A stretch of DNA of 9,081 nt from positions 1 through 9,081 of the forward strand of contig CALBHK010000441.1 in the NCBI GenBank assembly GCA_937894565.1. Direction: 5' to 3'. This stretch comes from an uncultured Chlamydiae bacterium (GTDB lineage Bacteria > Chlamydiota > Chlamydiia > Chlamydiales > CALBHK01). Shown here one piece after another: positions 5,501-9,081 of this stretch (position 1 is the first letter of the stretch; every line of letters begins with the position of its first letter). The position numbers and the translations under genes were made by a program. The notes under the pieces were generated by a model, which had not been told where the DNA came from, ran no database searches, and was given only the letters and a program-made list of their open reading frames with translations.

Positions 5501-8138
5501 CCAGACGGTGAAGAATTTGCAATAAGTGGTTAATGTCTACAAAATGCAAGCCTGTTGTGGGCTCATCCAATATATAAAGGGTGCGTCCTGTGGTCGGACG
5601 GCAGAGCTCTTTGGCAAGTTTTATACGTTGGGCTTCTCCTCCGGAAAGAGTAGTTGCCGATTGACCAAGCTTAATATACTCCATTCCCACATCGATAAGC
5701 GTTTGGAGTTTTTTCTTAATTTTGGGAATATTTTCAAAAAAGAGGAAAGCTTCAAAAACCTCCATCTCCAAAATGTCATAGATGTTTTTTTCTTTATAAA
5801 GGATAGAGAGGGTTTCATTATCAAAACGCCTTCCCATGCAAGTAGGGCATTCCACCCAAATATCTTCTAAAAAATCCATATCTATCTTTGTGAGTCCCAT
5901 GCCACCGCATGTGGAGCAGGAACCTTCAGTGACATTAAAACTAAAACGCCCGCTTTTATAGCCGCGCGCTTTGGATTGTGGCAATTCTGTAAAGAGATCT
6001 CTAATTTCATCAAAAAGTTTAATGTAAGTAGCAGGGTTAGATCTGGGTGTTCTGCCAATGGGCTTTTGATCGATGGCAATGACTTTATCAATTTTTTCGC
6101 TTCCTGTTATTCTCTCATACTTTCCAACTGGCATTTCGCTCTGTTCTAATAAAACACTTAAAGCAGGGTAGAGGATATCGGAGACAAGAGAGGATTTGCC
6201 CGATCCTGAAAGGCCTGTTATACAGGTGAAAGCCCCCAAGGGAATCGAGACATCGATCTTTTTTAAATTATTTTGCTCTGCCCCATAGATTTTAATCGCT
6301 TCACTTTTGTTGATCTTGCGTCTTTTCTTAGGTGTCGTCATCGAGAGCCTGCCAGAAAGATAAGCGCCTGTTTGAGAGTCAGGATGGTTCATTAAACCTT
6401 CGAGAGACCCATTATAAACAATAGAACCCCCTTTAAGACCGGGACCTGGGCCAAAATCCACTACGCGGTCTGCGCTGCGAATGGTCTCTTCATCATGTTC
6501 GACAACAATGACTGTATTACCGCGGTCTCTAAGGTGTTTAAGAGTGGCGATGAGTTTTTTGTTATCTCGGGGGTGTAGGCCAATAGATGGTTCATCTAAA
6601 ATATAGGTGATTCCAATAAGGCCGGCGCCAATTTGTGAAGAGAGGCGCACGCGTTGAGCTTCTCCTCCGGAAAGAGTGGGAGCTGTGCGGTTAAGAGATA
6701 GATAATTTAGGCCCACATCGATTAAAAAACTTAACCTTAATCGCATCTCTCGTAATAAATCTTTGGCAATATGAGCTTCCAATGAATCCAATAGTAAATG
6801 GTCCATAAAATAAAGAAGCTGATCGATTTGCACATTGCATAACTGTGATATGCGTTTTCCTCCAAGAGTGGCAACTCTTGGGTAGGGTTTTAATCGCTCT
6901 CCCTCGCAATCTGGACAGATTCCTTCTGTTAACAGCGCTTGCATTTTTTTTTGATAGGAAATGCTTTTGGCTTCAGAAATTTTCTTATGAGCTTCTTGTA
7001 AAACTCCTTTCCAAAGAATGCGTTCTATCCACTGATTTCCCTCTGTGGGATGGATGAAGTGCATTTCAGTCCACTTATCGCCACATCCATGCAAAAAGAC
7101 ATTTTGGGCCTTTTTAGAAAGATCTTTCCAGGGTGTTGCAATATCAAATTTATAAATTTTAGCTAAATTGCGATAGATATTGCCATATCTTACCGTTGCA
7201 TAGGGACTTGCAATGAGGCAGCAATCTTCTTGAATAGATTTTTCCGGATCAATGATCTTATTTAGATCAAAATCTCTTTTTAATCCTAACCCCTGACAGC
7301 CTGTGCACATGCCTAAAGGACTGTTGAAAGAAAAATCATGAGGCTCTAGGGCAGGATAGGAAATGCCCGACGCTTCAGCATAGGCGTGCATGGAAAAGAG
7401 CGTTTCGTGTCCCGTATCGGCATCTATCACACTGCATATGCCCTTGCCATTTTCTAAAGCCTGTATCACTGATTCAGCAATACGAGTGAAATTTTCTGTT
7501 TTGACAACAAGGCGATCGATCACAATATCGATAGTATGAGCTAAAGTGCCATCCATTGCGGGAATATTTTCAATTTCTTCTATTTTTCCATCCACGCGTA
7601 AGCGTGTATAGCCCTTGCGTAAGAGAGTTAAAAAATCTTCCTGAAACTCTCCTTTTTTGTTTTGAGCATAAGGAGCTAGTAAAATGAGCTTGGTATGAAT
7701 GGGATAGGATTGCACAGATTGGATGATGCGTTCGCGGCTTTGAGGCATTACCACTTCGCCGCTAATGGGGCAATGTGCAGTGCCGACTCTAGCAAAAAGC
7801 ACGCGCAAGTAATCGTAAATTTCGGTAATGGTGCCAACTGTTGATCTGGGAGAGCCACCCGTTGTTTTTTGTTCGATGGAAATAGTGGGGGTAATCCCTT
7901 CAGCATGTTCCATATCGGGTTTGGAAAAATCTCCCATCTGTTTGCGTTGATAAGTAGAGAGAGATTCTACGTAACGTCTTTGCCCTTCCACATAGAGAGT
8001 ATCGAAGGCAAGGGAAGATTTACCAGAGCCGGAAACTCCGGAAAAAACGATGAGCTCCCCCTTAGGTAGGGTGAGATCAACAGACTTTAAATTGTGGACG
8101 CGCACTTTTTTTAAAGAGATTTCTTGTCGTTTAGACAT
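2535..8138 (-). CDS. uvrA: Tandem-duplicated excinuclease ABC subunit A (UvrA), chlamydial type
   Basis: UvrA recognises DNA damage with UvrB and loads it in nucleotide excision repair. A normal UvrA has about 940 residues and two ABC ATPase domains and works as a dimer; this 1867-residue protein holds two full UvrA units, about 1-950 and 953-1867. Four Walker A sites GxSGSGKSS carry Lys40, Lys648, Lys993 and Lys1591. Four LSGGEAQR signatures lie near residues 490, 829, 1432 and 1774, each followed by LDEPT/S with the catalytic Glu and by VEH or IEH with the switch His, so no ATPase looks dead. Both units keep the UvrB-binding region and the zinc cysteine pairs (CTGC/CPDC and CSTC/CPTC in unit 1; CPEC/CRAC and CSEC/CPSC in unit 2). 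Start ATG 8138 (MSKRQEISLKKVRVHNLK) puts the first Walker A at the usual place; no clear Shine-Dalgarno precedes it. It converges on fic and diverges from the FGE-like gene. Confidence 0.97.
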   Translation of the reverse strand: MSKRQEISLKKVRVHNLKSVDLTLPKGELIVFSGVSGSGKSSLAFDTLYVEGQRRYVESLSTYQRKQMGDFSKPDMEHAEGITPTISIEQKTTGGSPRSTVGTITEIYDYLRVLFARVGTAHCPISGEVVMPQSRERIIQSVQSYPIHTKLILLAPYAQNKKGEFQEDFLTLLRKGYTRLRVDGKIEEIENIPAMDGTLAHTIDIVIDRLVVKTENFTRIAESVIQALENGKGICSVIDADTGHETLFSMHAYAEASGISYPALEPHDFSFNSPLGMCTGCQGLGLKRDFDLNKIIDPEKSIQEDCCLIASPYATVRYGNIYRNLAKIYKFDIATPWKDLSKKAQNVFLHGCGDKWTEMHFIHPTEGNQWIERILWKGVLQEAHKKISEAKSISYQKKMQALLTEGICPDCEGERLKPYPRVATLGGKRISQLCNVQIDQLLYFMDHLLLDSLEAHIAKDLLREMRLRLSFLIDVGLNYLSLNRTAPTLSGGEAQRVRLSSQIGAGLIGITYILDEPSIGLHPRDNKKLIATLKHLRDRGNTVIVVEHDEETIRSADRVVDFGPGPGLKGGSIVYNGSLEGLMNHPDSQTGAYLSGRLSMTTPKKRRKINKSEAIKIYGAEQNNLKKIDVSIPLGAFTCITGLSGSGKSSLVSDILYPALSVLLEQSEMPVGKYERITGSEKIDKVIAIDQKPIGRTPRSNPATYIKLFDEIRDLFTELPQSKARGYKSGRFSFNVTEGSCSTCGGMGLTKIDMDFLEDIWVECPTCMGRRFDNETLSILYKEKNIYDILEMEVFEAFLFFENIPKIKKKLQTLIDVGMEYIKLGQSATTLSGGEAQRIKLAKELCRPTTGRTLYILDEPTTGLHFVDINHLLQILHRLVDQGNTVVIIEHNMDVVKTADYVIDLGPDGGDKGGYIIGEGIPEKIAKMDTPTGHALKEAIKGYKIEEISTLIPYDSIESIEIKGAEQNNLKNIDAHIPRGKITVCTGPSGSGKSSFAFETVYAVGQRRYTDSLSSYARQFVHLMPKPRVASVEGLSPAIAIEQKAHAGNPRSTIGTQTEIYDFLRLLYARIGIPHCPQTGERIEAISKEHVVDRLLSFENGTRVVVLAPLSLKRAEDFVSLLNSLLRQGYLRIRLNGEIYDLEENALETIPFNRKKKNTLYLVIDRLKIDADIQHRLAEAIENAARIGNQSLLVLKEEEELFFNLAFTVPSTGRSYPPITPQSFSFNSKEGYCPECEGLGVLWGANLMDDPEFRDLQMKEVMQRFWEPLGNKVVDLFWKFMASHGLLKSTLISSLTDEQYSLLVNGSQEKLIYNEKTSLYWVGLNKLLAWASHSCNREVKQMIRETLQEIPCRACQGTRIHALARHVTINDKPIHEICALPVDDLYTFIEQLQIEKEEARLLEEALMQIKNRLHFMIEVGLGYLSLNRSAPTLSGGEAQRIRLARQLGGGLTGVLYVLDEPTIGLHPKDNFKLNAALKRLKDLGNTLLLVEHDPLTIKEADYLLDFGPGAGAAGGKIIAQGTLEEICNNPHSLTGAYLSGKKKLSLPSRKRLEKKNFLKIQNASLHNLKNIDLSFPCGYLCCLTGVSGSGKSSLLNEIIEPAVRLGLLKCESIHDMGYGIVGGIQYFDRLIVVDQNPVGRTVRSDVGTYVDLLPIIRDFFARLPDARKRGLQPGNFSYNTRYGACSECFGLGYKNIDLHFLPSVKVECPSCHGMRINPLSLEVTYKEKNFGEYLKTTLNELRKVFDHDAKICRILDTLIDVGLGYLQLGQEVVSLSGGEAQRIKLSKELAKRTNNRTLYLLDEPTTGLHYDDINKLLKVLNRLAEAGNTLIVIEHNEEFIAQADFVAELGPEAGAKGGTLISTKWRE

Positions 8139-8213
8139 GGCTTGCTTATATTGACATTAATAAAGAAAGATCGATCTTAACAGAGAACGGTCAAATAAGC
8201 AAACAGGTTCCAC
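8139..8213. promoter_or_regulatory. Divergent intergenic region of uvrA and the FGE-like gene
   Basis: These 75 bases must hold both divergent promoters. On the plus strand a consensus -35 box, TTGACA, sits at 8151-8156; 18 bases on is TCTTAA (8175-8180), only a weak -10. On the minus strand TTGACC (8194 down to 8189) is a possible -35 for uvrA, but no convincing -10 follows. A perfect 12-bp palindrome, AAGATCGATCTT (8167-8178), lies between the two -35 candidates and could be an operator. A short AGG at 8205-8207 is the likely ribosome binding site for the plus-strand gene. No LexA-like box was recognised. Confidence 0.35.
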
Positions 8214-8756
8214 ATGAAAAAATGGTTATCTTTAGTTCTCGTAGGGAGCTCTTTGTCTGCAGCAGAGATGCTCTATATTGAAGAAGAAGATTTTTTTATA
8301 GATAGTAAAGAGGTCTCCTGTAAGGAGTATTCACAATTTATTACTGCTACAGGCTATAAGTGTCCTCATGATTGGGTAGAAGGAAAGATTCCGCAAGAGC
8401 GAACAGAGCGTCCCGTTGTGAATGTTTCTTATAAAGATGCCGAAAGTTACGCTCGTTGGGCAGGTAAACGTCTGCCTTCAGATAAAGAATGGCTGATTGC
8501 CTCGCGCGAAGCGGAAAAACTTAAAATTCATAATTTTTGCGATGATGAGTGCAACGACAATGTGGCAGAGTGGACATCAACTCCCTTTTTGTATAAAGAC
8601 CGCCATTTTCGTACCATTCGAAGAGGGTATGTCCCTAAAGAGTGCTGCGATAAGGTGCCTGTTGTGCATAAAGCACCGATGTTTGAAGAGGATAGGAATA
8701 ATTCTACCGGTTTTCGCTGTGTAAAGGACAATCCTAGCAATTGTGGTTCAAAATGA
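8214..8756 (+). CDS. Exported cysteine-rich protein with FGE/SUMF1-like (formylglycine-generating enzyme) fold
   Basis: The 180-residue product starts with a signal peptide (MKKWLSLVLVGSSLSAA, cleavage probable after Ala16 or Ala17), so it should act outside the cytoplasm. The rest shows FGE-sulfatase family hallmarks in order: FFIDSKEVSCKEYSQFI (residues 27-43), RPVVNVSYKDAESYARWAGKRLPSDKEW (66-93), NVAEWTST (116-123), IRRGY (135-139) and STGFRCVK (164-171). At 180 residues it is shorter than typical FGE proteins (about 260-300); the segment between LPSDKEWLIASR and the NVAEW block is much reduced. Eight cysteines remain after the signal peptide (36, 50, 109, 113, 144, 145, 169, 177), suggesting disulfides. 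Active FGE uses two cysteines spaced CxxxxC before the final GFRC block; here there is only the adjacent pair Cys144-Cys145, so sulfatase activation is unlikely. A binding or structural role is more probable. The function is not known. Confidence 0.8.
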   Translation: MKKWLSLVLVGSSLSAAEMLYIEEEDFFIDSKEVSCKEYSQFITATGYKCPHDWVEGKIPQERTERPVVNVSYKDAESYARWAGKRLPSDKEWLIASREAEKLKIHNFCDDECNDNVAEWTSTPFLYKDRHFRTIRRGYVPKECCDKVPVVHKAPMFEEDRNNSTGFRCVKDNPSNCGSK

Positions 8757-8795
8757 GATTAGACCTTTTACGTAATTACAAAAAGCAGCTTAGTT

Positions 8796-9081
8796 TTGTA
8801 TGGTGAAATTTTTTGTTGCAATTTTTTTGTTTTTTTTCTTCATAACGCCTCTTTGTCGTCTTCGAGTATTGTTTCTGGATTAAATCCAGACTATTGTCAT
8901 GAGCCTAGACAGGGTCCTATAGGCCCAACCGGTCCAATGGGTGTAGCTGGAACTACCGGTTCAATAGGAGTCACAGGTCCTGTAGGCCTAGGTGGAACGG
9001 GAGCAACAGGAGCAACGGGAGCCGCAGGGGTAATGGCTCCTATGAGTATAGGAGAAGTGTTTTTTCAAGCTGGGACAGAAT
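8796..9081 (+). CDS. Collagen-like Gly-X-Y repeat protein, 3' partial, start uncertain
   Basis: The frame carrying the repeats is open from just after TAG (8760-8762) to the window end. It encodes a serine-rich stretch (ASLSSSSIVSGLNPDYCHEPRQ), then collagen triplets from 8913, then a non-repeat segment VMAPMSIGEVFFQAG running off the edge. Such proteins form triple-helical stalks and are usually surface or extracellular. This frame has no ATG before the repeats (first at 8937); TTG at 8796 is the earliest plausible start but gives a poor signal peptide. A textbook signal peptide start, MVKFFVAIFLFFFF, begins at ATG 8800 in another frame, so the functional gene probably starts at 8800 and needs a shift within the T runs. 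It may be phase-variable, recoded, broken or misread. The strand and closeness to the FGE-like gene (about 40 bases) allow a shared transcript. Confidence 0.6.
   Translation, partial: MYGEIFCCNFFVFFLHNASLSSSSIVSGLNPDYCHEPRQGPIGPTGPMGVAGTTGSIGVTGPVGLGGTGATGATGAAGVMAPMSIGEVFFQAGTE
8800..8883 (+). other. Out-of-frame signal-peptide reading frame of the collagen-like gene
   Basis: ATG 8800 opens 27 codons ending at TAA 8881-8883. The product begins MVKFFVAIFLFFFFITPLC, a basic N-terminus plus a long hydrophobic core, exactly what a secreted protein needs. It crosses three T runs: T6 (8809-8814), T7 (8822-8828) and T8 (8830-8837). One extra T, or a -1 ribosomal slip, in these runs joins it to the collagen frame, giving MVKFFVAIFLFFFLHNASLS followed by the serine-rich segment. 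The sequence T TTT TTC (8832-8838) in this frame fits the X XXY YYZ slippery pattern. No clear ribosome binding site precedes the ATG. Confidence 0.5.
8913..9035 (+). repeat. Collagen-type Gly-X-Y triplets with an imperfect 9-bp DNA repeat
   Basis: Thirteen triplets are visible: GPI, GPT, GPM, GVA, GTT, GSI, GVT, GPV, GLG, then a two-residue break (GT, 8994-8999), then GAT, GAT, GAA and GVM. Proline occurs in the X position and threonine often in Y, as in other bacterial collagen-like proteins. At the DNA level 9000-9026 is a 9-bp tandem repeat, GGAGCAACA/GGAGCAACG/GGAGCCGCA, that could change in copy number without shifting the frame. Confidence 0.8.

Noticed and set aside
5526..5870. Plus-strand open frame of 114 codons inside uvrA.
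   Set aside because: It lies wholly opposite the conserved fourth quarter of UvrA unit 1, with no ribosome binding site or family motif; an antisense shadow.
8753..8806. Small open frame overlapping the stop of the FGE-like gene (ATGA), 17 codons.
   Set aside because: It is very short, ends before the next gene and has no motif; the overlap is probably chance.

Overview
The window looks like chromosomal DNA of a member of the Chlamydiae, most likely an environmental (amoeba- or arthropod-associated, Parachlamydia/Simkania/Waddlia-like) lineage rather than the genus Chlamydia. The strongest evidence is one 1867-codon UvrA made of two complete UvrA units in tandem, an arrangement I know as a chlamydial hallmark (Chlamydia UvrA is about 1.8 kb of codons, against about 940 residues in most bacteria). 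Composition is moderately AT-rich. The species cannot be named from the sequence alone.

Layout. (1) 3-849, plus strand: the 3' end of a coiled-coil/proline-rich protein gene, followed 13 bases later by ruvC, the Holliday-junction resolvase; probably one transcript. (2) 850-996: an elaborate control region with a perfect 34-bp inverted repeat, five copies of the octamer TTAGTAGA (either orientation) at near-helical spacing, a TATAAT box and a ribosome binding site. (3) 997-2331, plus: a class II Fic-domain protein with a C-terminal winged helix, visibly AT-richer than its surroundings. (4) 2343-2510: a 168-bp palindromic, MITE-like element with 23-bp termini and a symmetric central hairpin, lying between the convergent fic and uvrA genes and probably also acting as a two-way terminator. 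(5) 2535-8138, minus: the giant tandem uvrA. (6) 8139-8213: a short divergent promoter region. (7) 8214-8756, plus: a small exported, cysteine-rich protein with the formylglycine-generating-enzyme (FGE/SUMF1) fold but apparently without its catalytic cysteine pair. (8) 8796-9081, plus: the start of a collagen-like Gly-X-Y protein, cut by the window edge. Its evident signal peptide is encoded in a different frame, across runs of 6, 7 and 8 T.

How the parts relate. RuvC and UvrA are housekeeping DNA repair proteins (recombination and nucleotide excision repair). The fic gene with its own operator-like region and the palindromic element look like an accessory insertion next to ruvC. The last two genes encode probable envelope or surface proteins. 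I see no tRNA, rRNA, CRISPR array, integrase or transposase gene. The points most worth follow-up are the fic control region, the palindromic element and the frame-offset collagen-like gene.
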